Shown: piece by piece, positions 24,180 through 33,587 of the stretch | How the letters are laid out: the number at the start of each line of letters is the position of its first letter | Position numbering within the stretch: position 1 is the first letter of the stretch | Origin: Vagococcus silagei | Lineage (GTDB): Bacteria; Bacillota; Bacilli; Lactobacillales; Vagococcaceae | Length of the DNA: 64,000 bases | Reading direction: 5' to 3' | Assembly (NCBI RefSeq): GCF_004795745.1 | Contig: NZ_SDGV01000014.1 | Span: 1-64,000, forward strand | Program-made: the position numbers and the translations under genes | Notes under the pieces: generated by a model | Seen by the model: only the letters and a program-made list of their open reading frames with translations | What the model was told of the DNA's origin: nothing | Databases searched by the model: none

Positions 24180-25209
24180 AATTGATTACCTCCACACCAA
24201 CACCATTTTTCTCAAAGTAAGCGACACTCTCACTAACAAGTTCTGGGTTACCAGTCACTTGTACCAACATTGTCCCAAAAGACAATTGGTTAGTCGGACG
24301 AATATTCGCTTGTAAAATATTAATATTAATATCAAATTCTCTTAAAGCACTACTGATAATCGTTTCCGTCGCTTTCTTACCTTCAAATAACAAACGAAGT
24401 AACATACCATCGGGATAAGCTGCGATTAAGTCACGCACTGTTTCTTGGTTTTCTTCTGTTTCAATCACCACATCTTGATTAACAAAGCGTTTGGTAATTT
24501 CGGTTTGCGGATGTTTAAACACTGAGATAACTGGTCCTTCTTCCACTACACGACCATTCTCCATGACTGCCACCCGGTGACAAATTTTACGAATCACGTT
24601 CATTTCATGTGTGATTAAGACAATCGTTAAATTTAATTTTTGATTAATTGAAAGTAATAAATCCAATACTTCCTCAGTTGTTTGTGGATCAAGTGCACTC
24701 GTCGCTTCATCACAAAGTAAAATTTCAGGATCATTTGCTAAAGCTCGGGCAATACCGACACGTTGTTTTTGCCCACCAGACAATTCACTTGGATAAGCAT
24801 TCTCACGACCCTCTAAACCAACAAGTTTCAGAAGTTCTGTCGCTTTTTTAGTTCGTTCTTCTTTTGACATACCATTTAGTTCTAATGGTAACGCGATGTT
24901 TTCAATGACTGTCCGTGACCACAATAGATTAAAATGTTGGAAAATCATGCCAACTTTTTTTCTAAAATCACGTAAATCTTTTCCCTGTAAGTCGTTCACT
25001 GTTTGGCCGTTAATTTCAACTGATCCATTTGTAATTGTTTCAAGTTGGTTCAATGTGCGGACCAAAGTACTTTTTCCCGCTCCAGAGAAACCAATCACAC
25101 CAAATATTTCACCTTTTTCGATTGATAATGTGACATCATCAACGGCTGTAACAGCCTTATCTTTTGTTTGGAATGTTTTCGTTACATTTTTTAAATTAAT
25201 AATTCCCAT
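24172..25209 (-). CDS. metN: Methionine ABC transporter ATPase MetN
   Basis: 345 residues: ABC domain 1-240 with Walker A GFSGAGKST (about 38-46), Q-loop, signature LSGGQKQR and Walker B ILLCDEATSALD, followed by a C-terminal NIL domain (about 260-345), the methionine-sensing module that inhibits transport when methionine is abundant. First gene of the operon, under the T-box at 25236-25535. Confidence 0.95.
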   Translation of the reverse strand: MGIINLKNVTKTFQTKDKAVTAVDDVTLSIEKGEIFGVIGFSGAGKSTLVRTLNQLETITNGSVEINGQTVNDLQGKDLRDFRKKVGMIFQHFNLLWSRTVIENIALPLELNGMSKEERTKKATELLKLVGLEGRENAYPSELSGGQKQRVGIARALANDPEILLCDEATSALDPQTTEEVLDLLLSINQKLNLTIVLITHEMNVIRKICHRVAVMENGRVVEEGPVISVFKHPQTEITKRFVNQDVVIETEENQETVRDLIAAYPDGMLLRLLFEGKKATETIISSALREFDININILQANIRPTNQLSFGTMLVQVTGNPELVSESVAYFEKNGVGVEVINYG

Positions 25210-25235
25210 TTCAATAATCCTCCTTTTGTAAACGC

Positions 25236-25535
25236 GATGAACAAAAAAAGCTCCCGTCCTTTATCTACTTTTCTAATTAAAAGTAAACAAAGGACGAAAG
25301 CATTATTCGTGTTACCACCTTTTTTTATCATTGCTTTGCAACAATGACCTTACTCAGTACGCAGAAGTTTTCTTCTTCAATACTGCTGTCCGCTAACGGG
25401 AACTCCCGAAGTAGGCTCATCTTAAACTCACCCACTTTAAGCTCAAAGACCATCTTCTATGTCTGTCCCTATCCTCTTTCTCACCAACCGAGGTCTCTTT
25501 AAAAGTTCTAAAACATATACTCTTCTTTTCAAAGC
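25236..25535 (-). promoter_or_regulatory. T-box leader of metNIQ (methionine)
   Basis: Minus-strand leader with the T-box antiterminator sequence AAGGTGGTAACACG and a terminator hairpin (GTCCTTTGTTTACTTTT / AAAAGTAGATAAAGGAC, 25255-25293) followed by GGGAGCTTTTTTT. In Stem I a specifier-like loop reads GAAG-ATG-GTC, an AUG codon, fitting uncharged tRNA-Met sensing. Starved cells should read through into metN. Confidence 0.88.
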
Positions 25536-25659
25536 TAATTTTTAAATCATTTTGTTGTTTGATTGGATTCATCTTACCAAAGCACTATTAAGAAGTCAAT
25601 AAAAAAAATGACATTTTCTCATAAATTTTTCATTTTAACTATTTTTTACATAAACAAAA

Positions 25660-25687
25660 GACCAAAATCATTATTTTGATCTTGGTC
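25660..25687 (-). terminator. deoC terminator
   Basis: Stem GACCAAGATCA/TGATTTTGGTC (one G-U pair) followed on the minus strand by TTTTGTTTATG. It lies 120 bp beyond deoC; the intervening stretch shows no gene. Confidence 0.65.
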
Positions 25688-25809
25688 GCTTGCTTTTTTA
25701 CATTTATTTAAGATGTGGGAGAATGGGGAAGCCCAATCATTATCAAACGAGTCATGACTTAAAACGGGGATTTCAAGACAATGTCCCTAATTGATCTTGG
25801 ATAAGACTC

Positions 25810-26484
25810 TTAATATCCGCTTGTTGCAGAACCATCAGCAGCGCCAATGATTTGTACACCAGCACTTGCACCAATACGAGATGCGCCAGCTGCAACTACT
25901 GCTTCAGCGTCTGCAGTTGTTCTAACATCACCAGATGCTTTAACTAATGCTTTGTCGCCAACAGTTTCTTTCATTAATTTAACGTTTTCAGGTGTTGCAC
26001 CTTGTGTAGAGAAACCTGTTGATGTTTTAACATAGTCAGCACCAGCTTCAACTGATAATTGACAAGCTTTAACGATTTCTTCTTTAGTTAATAATGCAGT
26101 TTCGATAATCACTTTAGTTAAAGCACGACCTTTAGCTGTATCAATAACAGCTTTGATGTCTTCTAAGACAACATCGAATTCGCCAGCTTTTAAAGCACCA
26201 ACATTAATTACCATATCCACTTCATCAGCACCATCTTTGATTGCTTGATCAGTTTCAAAAGCTTTTACTTTTGAAGAGTTAGCACCTAAAGGGAATCCAA
26301 TAACAGTACAAATTTTAACGTCGCTTCCTGCTAATTCAGTTTTAGCAAATGGAATCCAGAATGGATTAATACATACTGACCAGAAGCCATATTGTTTAGC
26401 TTCACCAGTTAAAGCAATAATGTCCGCTCTTGTAGTATCTGCTTTTAGTTTTGTGTGGTCGATCATTTGTGCGTAGTTTGTCAT
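25810..26484 (-). CDS. deoC: Deoxyribose-phosphate aldolase
   Basis: 224 residues, full length. Cleaves 2-deoxyribose 5-phosphate to acetaldehyde and glyceraldehyde 3-phosphate, letting nucleoside deoxyribose enter glycolysis. Schiff-base lysine K153 (DYVKTSTGF) and the second active-site lysine K182 ([10 protein letters not shown]) are present. C-terminus ends GSATSGY with the functional tyrosine. Preceded by its regulator deoR on the same strand. Confidence 0.96.
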   Translation of the reverse strand: MTNYAQMIDHTKLKADTTRADIIALTGEAKQYGFWSVCINPFWIPFAKTELAGSDVKICTVIGFPLGANSSKVKAFETDQAIKDGADEVDMVINVGALKAGEFDVVLEDIKAVIDTAKGRALTKVIIETALLTKEEIVKACQLSVEAGADYVKTSTGFSTQGATPENVKLMKETVGDKALVKASGDVRTTADAEAVVAAGASRIGASAGVQIIGAADGSATSGY

Positions 26485-26517
26485 AATAAAATCTTCCTCT
26501 CTTTTGTTTATAAATGA

Positions 26518-26573
26518 AGTATATACCCTCTTTGAACAAATGTAAAGTACAAAATGAAATTATTTTCAATCCG
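26518..26573 (-). promoter_or_regulatory. deoC promoter and candidate DeoR operator
   Basis: TTTACA-N17-TATACT on the minus strand (26518-26546), start about 25 bases before the deoC site. Upstream (26553-26573) ATTGAAAATAATTTCATT resembles the ATTGAA/TTCAAT-type palindrome bound by Bacillus DeoR; it overlaps the deoR stop codon. Confidence 0.6.
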
Positions 26574-27501
26574 CCAGTTTTTCTGCAGTCCAATAGTCAG
26601 TAATCAGTGTATTGACGTAGTTTCCCCGTAATGCTCCTTTGATTGCGTCAAGCTTGTGCTCGCCTCCCGCAACTAAAATCGAAAGCTCTTTTTTATGTAG
26701 TTCAGATAGTTCGATACCAATTGTTCGATCATTTATCTCTTCTGAGGCAATTTTTCCCTCTTGATTGTAAAAACGTGAACAAATGTCACCAACTGCTTTT
26801 TCTTGGAGATTCTCACGTTGAGCATCGGTTAAATAGCCTAGCTGAAACAGAAGTGCTTCTTCGCGCGTCGTTCCCACTGTATAGATGGCAATATTCGCTT
26901 CTTCTTGTAACGTCATAATATGTTGGATATGACGGTCTTGTTCGACAACATGTTTCACTTCACTATTATCAAAAATAACAGGTAAAGGTAAAGCCGTTCC
27001 TGTTGTATGATAGCTATCTGCAAATAATGATAAAGTTTCATGTGCATATGTGTTCACTTTAGAATGAGTGATACTGCCTTTTAGCTGAACAACTTGCACA
27101 TTTTTTAATTGATTGTGACTTAATTTTTTGGCAACTTCATAGATTGTGGTTCCCCACCCTATTCCAATTGTGTCACCATCAACAATCACTTCATCAAGGA
27201 ATGTTGCTGCTTCGGTACTGATTTGATCAATAATAAGATCATAGTTTTCACTCGGTGTTTGAGCGATACGAACTTCTTTTAAGCCAAACTTCTCTTTTAA
27301 TTTATTGGCTAACACAACTGTTTCATTAAATGGATCTGTAATTGTAATCGTCACAAATCCATTATCTTTAGCATGTTTTAAAAGTCTAGAAACTGTTGGT
27401 CTTGAGATATTTAATTCTTTCGCAATTTGTTGTTGGCCGTATTCTAATTGGTAATACAATTTAGCAGCTTCAACGCTTAATTGGTCTTTTGACATACTCA
27501 T
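26566..27501 (-). CDS. deoR: DeoR repressor (SorC family)
   Basis: 311 residues. N-terminal HTH (about 5-55: AAKLYYQLEYGQQQIAKELN then SRPTVSRLLKHAKDNG) and a SorC-type sugar-phosphate-binding domain (60-311) with GIGWGTTIYEVAK and VGTTREEALLFQLG. Same architecture as Bacillus DeoR, which represses deoxynucleoside catabolism until deoxyribose 5-phosphate binds. Its position directly before deoC supports that role. Confidence 0.9.
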   Translation of the reverse strand: MSMSKDQLSVEAAKLYYQLEYGQQQIAKELNISRPTVSRLLKHAKDNGFVTITITDPFNETVVLANKLKEKFGLKEVRIAQTPSENYDLIIDQISTEAATFLDEVIVDGDTIGIGWGTTIYEVAKKLSHNQLKNVQVVQLKGSITHSKVNTYAHETLSLFADSYHTTGTALPLPVIFDNSEVKHVVEQDRHIQHIMTLQEEANIAIYTVGTTREEALLFQLGYLTDAQRENLQEKAVGDICSRFYNQEGKIASEEINDRTIGIELSELHKKELSILVAGGEHKLDAIKGALRGNYVNTLITDYWTAEKLAD

Positions 27502-27711
27502 TTATCAATACCCTTTCTACATTCCATTTTTATTTAATCTTATCATAAAACCCTTTCACAAGCTTGTGAAACCACTAATTATTAAAAATTTTGAAAACAT
27601 TTCCTTCAATTGTTAAAATCATCAAAAAAATTAGCAAAACAGATGATTTTTTCGGCTTAAAATGATACTGTTATAGTACTATTTACTGATAATTTAGAAA
27701 GGTTGGCAAGT

Positions 27712-28524
27712 ATGGTATCATTTCAATCTAAGACTGAAGAACAGCACTATTTTGAAACACAAGTTTCTGAAAAAGAGTTCCTCAGTTGGTATAAAAATCA
27801 ACATTTTCCGACCCAAGAGGTACCCTCTGTCACGGTCGATATCGTTCTTTTCTGTTATAATAGAGAAGAGGATGATTTAAAAGTTCTTTTAATTAAGAGA
27901 AATACACACCCGTACCAATATTCATGGGCACTACCGGGCGGTTTTGTCAATCAACAAGAAGCAACATCAGAATGCTGTATTAGACAGACCTATGCTGAAA
28001 CAGGCGTCTCAATTACACGCTCGAATATTGAACAACTGCACACTTTCAGTCGTCCAGACCGAGATCCACGTGGTTGGGTGATTACAGTTAGTTATTTGGC
28101 ATTTATCGGCGAAGAACCACTAAAAGCTGGTTTAGAAGCAAATGAAGCTTCTTGGTTATCAATTAAACGCACTGCTAACTTATTGGTTTTATCCAATCCA
28201 AATAAAACACAGATTAAACTCAATTTAATTGATGGTGAGTCATTAGGTAAAGACTCTCTTGCTTTTGACCACGCTGAAATCGTAACGAAAGCTTTTAATC
28301 GTGTCTGCAACAAAATGTTTCATGAACCACAAGTATTACGCGTTCTAGGGGAAAACTTTACAATCACAGAAGCACGTAAAGTTTATGCAAAATTTTTAGG
28401 GGTCGACTATCGAGATTTAGATCATTCTAATTTCAAGAAAGCTCTCCTTCCTTACTTTAATGAAGTAGGACAAAAAGCAATAGGTGTTGGACGTCCGTCC
28501 AAAATTTATGAACTAAAAAAATAA
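27712..28524 (+). CDS. nrtR: NrtR-like Nudix-fold transcriptional regulator
   Basis: 270 residues from ATG 27712 (GAAAGG 9 bases upstream; the TTG at 27703 has no spacing). The N-terminal Nudix fold is about residues 40-165 and the C-terminal winged helix about 190-270 (FTITEARKVYAKFLGVDYR). In the Nudix box GX5EX7REUXEEXGU, the sequence reads GFVNQQE ... RQTYAETGV: two of the catalytic glutamates are replaced by Q and A. This decay, with a DNA-binding tail, marks a regulator (NrtR family senses ADP-ribose and controls NAD biosynthesis) rather than a hydrolase. The target genes are not in the window. Confidence 0.82.
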   Translation: MVSFQSKTEEQHYFETQVSEKEFLSWYKNQHFPTQEVPSVTVDIVLFCYNREEDDLKVLLIKRNTHPYQYSWALPGGFVNQQEATSECCIRQTYAETGVSITRSNIEQLHTFSRPDRDPRGWVITVSYLAFIGEEPLKAGLEANEASWLSIKRTANLLVLSNPNKTQIKLNLIDGESLGKDSLAFDHAEIVTKAFNRVCNKMFHEPQVLRVLGENFTITEARKVYAKFLGVDYRDLDHSNFKKALLPYFNEVGQKAIGVGRPSKIYELKK

Positions 28525-28545
28525 TTCGCTTTGAAGGTGATAAAT

Positions 28546-29274
28546 ATGGAAAAAATGATTTCAACTGCAGATGGCGGTACAATTTTCTACGAAGTAATTG
28601 GTGAAGGACAACCTCTTTTCTTTATCCATGGTAATAGTAGTAATCATCGCTATTTTAAGAAACAAATTGATTTCTTTAAAAATAAGTATCAGCTTATTTT
28701 AATGGATACACGTGATCACGGTCGCTCGATTAATCGTTCTGATCATCTCACTTTTGGACAAATCATGTCTGATATCCGTGCCATATTAAAAAATGAAAAA
28801 ATAGAAAAAGTCTCATTTATTGGCTTTAGTGATGGGGCAAATATTGCCTTAACATTTAGTAGTTATTATCGACAGCTAGTAGACCGCATTATTTTGGTTT
28901 CACCAAATATCACATTTGATCAACTAAAATTTGTGTCACGAACAGCTTCGAGAATTTCTTATTCATTTACAAAAAATATCTTAAAACTGAAGAAAAAAGC
29001 GCGTGTCATTCGTCTGGCAATGACCGACTTACCTATTTTTAAATATCAATTTAAAGACTGGGATATCCCGACTCTGATTGTCGTGGGTGAGTATGATATT
29101 ATGGAACCGCAACAAATTAAAGAATTTGCGTCAAAATTACCAAATGCTTTCTTTACAACGTTTAAAAACACACCACACTCTATCCCATTTTTACGACCTA
29201 ATCAGTTTAACCATCTCGCACAAAAGTTTCTTAATGAAACGAGCAAAGATAAAAATAATAAAGAAAAAAGCTAA
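28546..29274 (+). CDS. Alpha/beta hydrolase
   Basis: 242 residues from ATG 28546 (GAAGGTG 6 bases upstream). Alpha/beta fold with oxyanion segment LFFIHGNSSNHRYF (about 27-40), nucleophile elbow GFSDGAN (Ser, instead of the usual G-x-S-x-G with G first), acid in VVGEYDIM and catalytic histidine in NTPHSIP. Substrate unknown; similar proteins are annotated as esterases or haloperoxidase-like enzymes. It starts 21 bp after nrtR and is likely cotranscribed. Confidence 0.8.
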   Translation: MEKMISTADGGTIFYEVIGEGQPLFFIHGNSSNHRYFKKQIDFFKNKYQLILMDTRDHGRSINRSDHLTFGQIMSDIRAILKNEKIEKVSFIGFSDGANIALTFSSYYRQLVDRIILVSPNITFDQLKFVSRTASRISYSFTKNILKLKKKARVIRLAMTDLPIFKYQFKDWDIPTLIVVGEYDIMEPQQIKEFASKLPNAFFTTFKNTPHSIPFLRPNQFNHLAQKFLNETSKDKNNKEKS

Positions 29275-29295
29275 ATCCCTAAAACGGATTTAGCT
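29269..29295. terminator. Bidirectional terminator
   Basis: Stem AGCTAAATCC/GGATTTAGCT, TTTTCTTTATTT on the plus side and TTTTTTCTTTATT on the minus side, between the convergent hydrolase and DsbA-family genes. Confidence 0.85.
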
Positions 29296-30000
29296 TTTCT
29301 TTATTTCACATCCTGTTTCATCACACATCATATCACTTTGTTGTTGAATCGAATCGGTCGCATTACCTTCAGCCCACACATCCGTTAATGCTTTAATAAA
29401 AATTTCCATTGGTTGTGCGCCTTGAATCGCAAATTTTTGATCTAAAACAAAATATGGGACACTTGAAATACCAAATTGATAAGCCTCATTTTCATCCTGA
29501 CGAACTTCAGCAAGATAACGTGAATCATCTGCTAAAACTTCTTGTACTGCTACTTTGTCCAAACCAGCTTCGACAGCAATTGCACTTAGAACTTCAGCAT
29601 CACTAATTAGTTGTCCCTCTTCAAAATAAGCTTGATATAAAGCTTCTACAAATTCAGTTTCAAAGGCTGTTGTTTTCGCATATTTTGCTAAACGATGAGC
29701 CGCCAAACTATTTGTTGGTTTCATCGCCTCAAAATCAAATGCTAAACCAACTTCTGCAGCTACCTGTTTAATTTGTTGATTATTTTGGCGCGCTTGATCG
29801 ATCGACATGCCGTACTTAGCAGCCAATTCAACTTCAATTTTAGTGCCATTAAATAAAGAGGCTTCTGGATTTAATTCAAAGCTTTTATAAACAATTTCAG
29901 GATCTTTAATAAAAGGTAACTGTGCTAAAGCCATTTCTAACTTTCTCTTACCGATATAACAAAATGGACATAAAAAATCTGACCAAATCTCAATTTTCAT
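29290..30000 (-). CDS. DsbA-family (FrnE-like) thiol oxidoreductase
   Basis: 236 residues from ATG 30000, with GGGGA 9 bases upstream (ATG 30009 would touch it). Thioredoxin fold with an inserted helical domain, as in FrnE/2-hydroxychromene isomerase-like proteins: IEIWSDFLCPFCYIGKRKL carries the CPFC active site (about residues 12-15), and SSVPYFVLDQKFAIQGAQ the cis-proline loop. No signal peptide, so cytosolic. A short tail with two further cysteines (MMCDETGCEIKKS) could bind metal or form a redox pair. Exact substrate unknown. Confidence 0.88.
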   Translation of the reverse strand: MKIEIWSDFLCPFCYIGKRKLEMALAQLPFIKDPEIVYKSFELNPEASLFNGTKIEVELAAKYGMSIDQARQNNQQIKQVAAEVGLAFDFEAMKPTNSLAAHRLAKYAKTTAFETEFVEALYQAYFEEGQLISDAEVLSAIAVEAGLDKVAVQEVLADDSRYLAEVRQDENEAYQFGISSVPYFVLDQKFAIQGAQPMEIFIKALTDVWAEGNATDSIQQQSDMMCDETGCEIKKS

Positions 30001-30093
30001 AACGTTCATTCCCCACTCTTTCTTTGATAAAAATAGTGTACCGCTTTTAAGATCAAATCCAAAATAATTTGCTTACAAAAAGTAATTAATAAA

Positions 30094-30131
30094 AAAGTTG
30101 CTTCCGATTAACTTACATCGAAAACAACTTT
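30094..30131 (-). terminator. Terminator of the glycerol-3-phosphate dehydrogenase gene
   Basis: Hairpin AAGTTGTTTTCGAT / ATCGGAAGCAACTT followed by TTTTATT on the minus strand. Confidence 0.8.
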
Positions 30132-30141
30132 ATCTAAAAAA

Positions 30142-31797
30142 TTAATAATTAAATTGTGTGTGACGTTCAAATTCTGTGGCTACTTCTGCTATGATTTTTT
30201 CTTTCTGTGCATCATTCCAATCATAATAGCTGGCCATATAATTTATCACTTCGGCTTCAATCGCACGACACTCCGCAATATCAAACAACATCAAGCCAGT
30301 ACGACGCAGCAAGAAATCAATTGGGTGCAAGGTCATTTCATATTCTAAAGCGTAACGTAGTTTAGCAAAACAAATATCGGTTAACGTTGATGGATTATCT
30401 TCTAGGAGAAAGTCAAAGACCAATTTTGCGTTGGTACCATAATGTGCTACCACTTCTTTCGCGACTTGCTTATCTAAATTATAGTGAGTCACACCTTGCT
30501 GCGTTAATTTCATAATCATTTGATCGTAAGCCGGATAACCACAATCTGTTCCACCTGATAAAGAGACAGTCCGTGTTTGACAATCTAAATAAGGAATCCC
30601 TTCATTTTCGGATAAATCTTTCAAAACTTGATCCATAATTGTTTCGGCCATTTTACGATAGCCAGTTAATTTTCCACCTGCAATTGAATAAAGGCCACTT
30701 GTAGAATGGAATATTTCATCACGACGCGAAATCTCAGAAGGATCTTTCCCAGCTTGGTGAATCAATGGACGAACGCCAGCCCATGCCGATTCAATGTCAT
30801 CAATTGTGAGTGCCTGAATATTAAACATTTGATTAATGGCATCTAAAATATATGTAACATCGGCGCGTTTTATTTCAGGTTCGGCTGGATTTTTTTCATA
30901 AAATGTATCTGTCGTGCCTACGTAAACTTTCTCTCCGCGTGGTATCGCAAACATCATCCGGCCATCGTTGAATGGAGTATCAAAATATAAAGCATTTTGA
31001 ATCGGAAATTTTTTGTGATCAACGACAATATGAACCCCTTTTGTCAGATGTAAATATTTGTTTTCTTTAGAATGATCTAACTCACGTAAATTATCAACCC
31101 ATGGTCCAGCTGCATTAATAATACGTTTCGCGTGAATCGTAAATTCTTCTTTATTTATTTCATCGAAGACACGGACACCTATTAGTTGGTTCGTGTCTTG
31201 ACGATAAAGTAATTTCACTACTTTAACATAGTTTGCCAGACTCGCACCTAAGTCATTCGCTTTCTTGATAACCTCTAATGTTAAACGACTATCATCAGTC
31301 CGATATTCAACATAAACTCCTGCCCCAGCAAGATTATTTTTTTGGAGAATCGGTTCTCTTTTTAAAGCATCTTCACTATCTAGCATAAATTTACGCTCAG
31401 CTTTTTTTACTTGGGCCAAACGGTCGTATATATCTAAGCCTATTCCGGTTGTCAATGAACCAAACGTGCCACCTTTATAGAAGGGTAGCATCATTTTGAC
31501 TGGTGTTGTAACATGGGGTGCGTTTTGATAAACAATTTCACGTTCTTTTCCTACTTCAGCAACGGTTTTGACATCAAATTGAGCCAAATAACGTAAACCA
31601 CCGTGGACTAATTTTGTCGAGCGGCTTGAAGTGCCTGAAGCAAAATCACGCATCTCAACCAAGCCAACATTAAGCCCTCGTGTAACCGCATCCAAAACAA
31701 TGCCTGCACCAGTAATACCGCCACCAATCACTAAGACATCTAATTGCTCTTCTTTCATACGTTCTAGGTGTTGCTCTCTTGTTACTTTTGAAAACAT
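30142..31797 (-). CDS. glpD: Aerobic glycerol-3-phosphate dehydrogenase/oxidase
   Basis: 551 residues from ATG 31797 (AGGAGG 7 bases upstream). FAD enzyme oxidising sn-glycerol 3-phosphate to dihydroxyacetone phosphate. FAD-binding VLVIGGGITGAGIVLDA (about 22-38), SSRSTKLVHGGLRYL and GGKLTGYRKMAE are present. At ~550 residues it lacks the ~50-residue insertion of the 608-residue streptococcal/enterococcal GlpO oxidases, so it resembles the Bacillus-type GlpD. Whether oxygen or quinone is the acceptor cannot be told. No glpK or glpF is adjacent; its own promoter TTGAAA-N17-GACTAT lies at 31844-31872. Confidence 0.9.
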   Translation of the reverse strand: MFSKVTREQHLERMKEEQLDVLVIGGGITGAGIVLDAVTRGLNVGLVEMRDFASGTSSRSTKLVHGGLRYLAQFDVKTVAEVGKEREIVYQNAPHVTTPVKMMLPFYKGGTFGSLTTGIGLDIYDRLAQVKKAERKFMLDSEDALKREPILQKNNLAGAGVYVEYRTDDSRLTLEVIKKANDLGASLANYVKVVKLLYRQDTNQLIGVRVFDEINKEEFTIHAKRIINAAGPWVDNLRELDHSKENKYLHLTKGVHIVVDHKKFPIQNALYFDTPFNDGRMMFAIPRGEKVYVGTTDTFYEKNPAEPEIKRADVTYILDAINQMFNIQALTIDDIESAWAGVRPLIHQAGKDPSEISRRDEIFHSTSGLYSIAGGKLTGYRKMAETIMDQVLKDLSENEGIPYLDCQTRTVSLSGGTDCGYPAYDQMIMKLTQQGVTHYNLDKQVAKEVVAHYGTNAKLVFDFLLEDNPSTLTDICFAKLRYALEYEMTLHPIDFLLRRTGLMLFDIAECRAIEAEVINYMASYYDWNDAQKEKIIAEVATEFERHTQFNY

Positions 31798-31843
31798 AAT
31801 CATTCCTCCTAGCTGTACTGAATTTATCTAATGCATCTTAAGA

Positions 31844-31872
31844 ATAGTCTAACACATGTTTGAGAATTTCAA
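31844..31872 (-). promoter_or_regulatory. glpD promoter
   Basis: TTGAAA-N17-GACTAT on the minus strand, about 45 bp before the start codon. Confidence 0.5.
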
Positions 31873-31913
31873 CAAAAATATCTCATCATTTTTAATGTAA
31901 AAAAACCAATAAA

Positions 31914-31948
31914 AAACGCCTTTCACTTAAATTGTGAAAAGACGTTTT
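31914..31948 (-). terminator. ABC-F gene terminator
   Basis: Hairpin AAAACGTCTTTTCAC / AGTGAAAGGCGTTTT followed by TTATTGG on the minus strand, 16 bp after the ABC-F stop. Confidence 0.8.
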
Positions 31949-31963
31949 AAAACACATATTTGC

Positions 31964-33511
31964 TTAGACAAATTTCATTTGATTGCTTTCAACATCAAAC
32001 TGCTTGTCAACTAAACCAGTATAGAAATCTGGTTCATGCGAAACGACAATTAATGTTCCTTGATAATCTTTTAATGCACGTTTCAAACCATCTTTAGTCC
32101 CTTGATCTAAATGGTTAGTTGGCTCATCAAGAATTAAGAAGTTACTTTTTTGCAGTGTTAAACCACAAAGTTTAACTTTGGTTTGTTCTCCACCACTTAA
32201 TTGATCTAAATCTTTCGTCACATTATCATCAACAATCCCACTACGAGACAAATAGCGACGCACTTCTTTATTATTTAATTTTGGAAACTGTTCCTTAATC
32301 CAATCAAAAGCTGATTGATGTGGATTTTCCCAGTGTAAATCTTGAGAGAAATAACTAATTTTTGCTTCTCGTGATAATTCCACTTCACCAGCAATAGCTG
32401 GAATTTCCTGAATTAACGTTTTAAGTAAGGTTGATTTACCAATCCCGTTAAAACCATTAATTGCAATTTTCTCACCATTTTTAACCAATAAATTGATTGG
32501 TGGTAATAAAGCTTTTTTATAACCAATTTCCAAACGTTTTGTTTCAACAACTAAACTGCCATGTGATGCAGTATAAGGGAAGTGGAAATGGCCAGGTTTT
32601 GGAGAAACTGGTGGTGTTAAGCGGTCAATTTTATTTAATTGTTTTTCACGACTTTTCGCCATTGTTGAACGACTACCCGCTTTATATTTACGAATATAAT
32701 TTTCTAACTTATCAATTTCTTTTTGTTGTTTTTCATATTCACGGTGTAGATGTTCTTGTTGGGCTTCTTTTTGCTTCATCGCAGCTTCAAAAGAACCTGT
32801 ATATTTTGTTAAAGTTTGAAACTCAATATCACAAATACAATTTGTCACACGATTTAGAAAATCACGATCATGGGAAATCACAATATAACTATCTTCTAAT
32901 TGATTTAAGTAATCGGCTAACCAAGTAATATGTTCCACATCTAAATAGTTGGTTGGCTCATCTAATAAGAAGACATCCCCTTTTTCAAGTAATAATTTTG
33001 CTAAAGAGACTTTCGAGCGTTGACCCCCACTTAAAGCGTCGACTTCACGATCCAAACCGAGCGCTTGAATGCCCAAACCTGATGCAACACGCTCAATTTC
33101 GGTTTCAATATTATAAAAATCATGATTTTCTAATGTTTCTTGATAGCTTCCAATTTCTTCTAGCAATGCATCATCATATGATTCAGCATATTCCATATAC
33201 AAAGCTTGAATTTTATCATTAATTTCATACAGGTAGGCATAGGCATTTTTTAGATAGTCAAAAATTGTATCTCCCTCTGCATATGTTAATTGTTGCTCCA
33301 AGTATGAAATGCGAATATTATTTTGCCAAATGATTTGACCACTATCCGGCAAAACATCTCCTTGAATCATTTTTAATAGTGTCGATTTTCCGGCACCATT
33401 TTTTCCAGTTAAACCTAAATGTTCACCTTTATTTAAACGTAACGAACTGTCTTTATATAAAACTTTATCTGGTAATTCATAATTTAAATCTGTAATTGTT
33501 AAAATACTCAT
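31964..33511 (-). CDS. ABC-F family ATPase (YkpA/YbiT-like)
   Basis: 515 residues, two ABC domains without membrane segments. Walker A GKNGAGKST (about 36-44) and GFNGIGKST (about 360), signatures LSGGQRSKVSLAKLLL and LSGGEQTKVKLCGLTL, Walker B VFLLDEPTNYLDVEHITWL and LILDEPTNHLD. A basic linker of 80 residues (EKQQKEIDKLENYIRKYKAG) separates them, as in translation factors that bind the ribosomal E site. The family includes housekeeping factors and antibiotic-resistance proteins. The 320-base leader with leader peptides and attenuator hairpin (33512-33865) favours drug-inducible or translation-coupled control. Confidence 0.88.
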   Translation of the reverse strand: MSILTITDLNYELPDKVLYKDSSLRLNKGEHLGLTGKNGAGKSTLLKMIQGDVLPDSGQIIWQNNIRISYLEQQLTYAEGDTIFDYLKNAYAYLYEINDKIQALYMEYAESYDDALLEEIGSYQETLENHDFYNIETEIERVASGLGIQALGLDREVDALSGGQRSKVSLAKLLLEKGDVFLLDEPTNYLDVEHITWLADYLNQLEDSYIVISHDRDFLNRVTNCICDIEFQTLTKYTGSFEAAMKQKEAQQEHLHREYEKQQKEIDKLENYIRKYKAGSRSTMAKSREKQLNKIDRLTPPVSPKPGHFHFPYTASHGSLVVETKRLEIGYKKALLPPINLLVKNGEKIAINGFNGIGKSTLLKTLIQEIPAIAGEVELSREAKISYFSQDLHWENPHQSAFDWIKEQFPKLNNKEVRRYLSRSGIVDDNVTKDLDQLSGGEQTKVKLCGLTLQKSNFLILDEPTNHLDQGTKDGLKRALKDYQGTLIVVSHEPDFYTGLVDKQFDVESNQMKFV

Positions 33512-33543
33512 TTTGTTACTCCTTCTTTCGTATACATATTAAA

Positions 33544-33581
33544 AGAGATTAAGCGCGGATGTAGGCTTGCGTTTAATCTCT
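33544..33581 (-). terminator. Attenuator-type terminator before the ABC-F gene
   Basis: 13-bp stem (33544-33556 with 33569-33581; outer part AGAGATTAA/TTAATCTCT) followed on the minus strand by TTTTAATATG and then the GAAGGAG of the ABC-F gene. A terminator directly before a ribosome binding site, inside the leader, is a regulatory attenuator. The upstream segment AAAGTAGAG could compete for pairing. Confidence 0.75.
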
Positions 33582-33587
33582 CTACTT

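Noticed and set aside
26402-26593. 63-residue minus-strand frame between deoR and deoC
   Set aside because: It overlaps deoR and deoC and spans the deoC promoter; no ribosome binding site.
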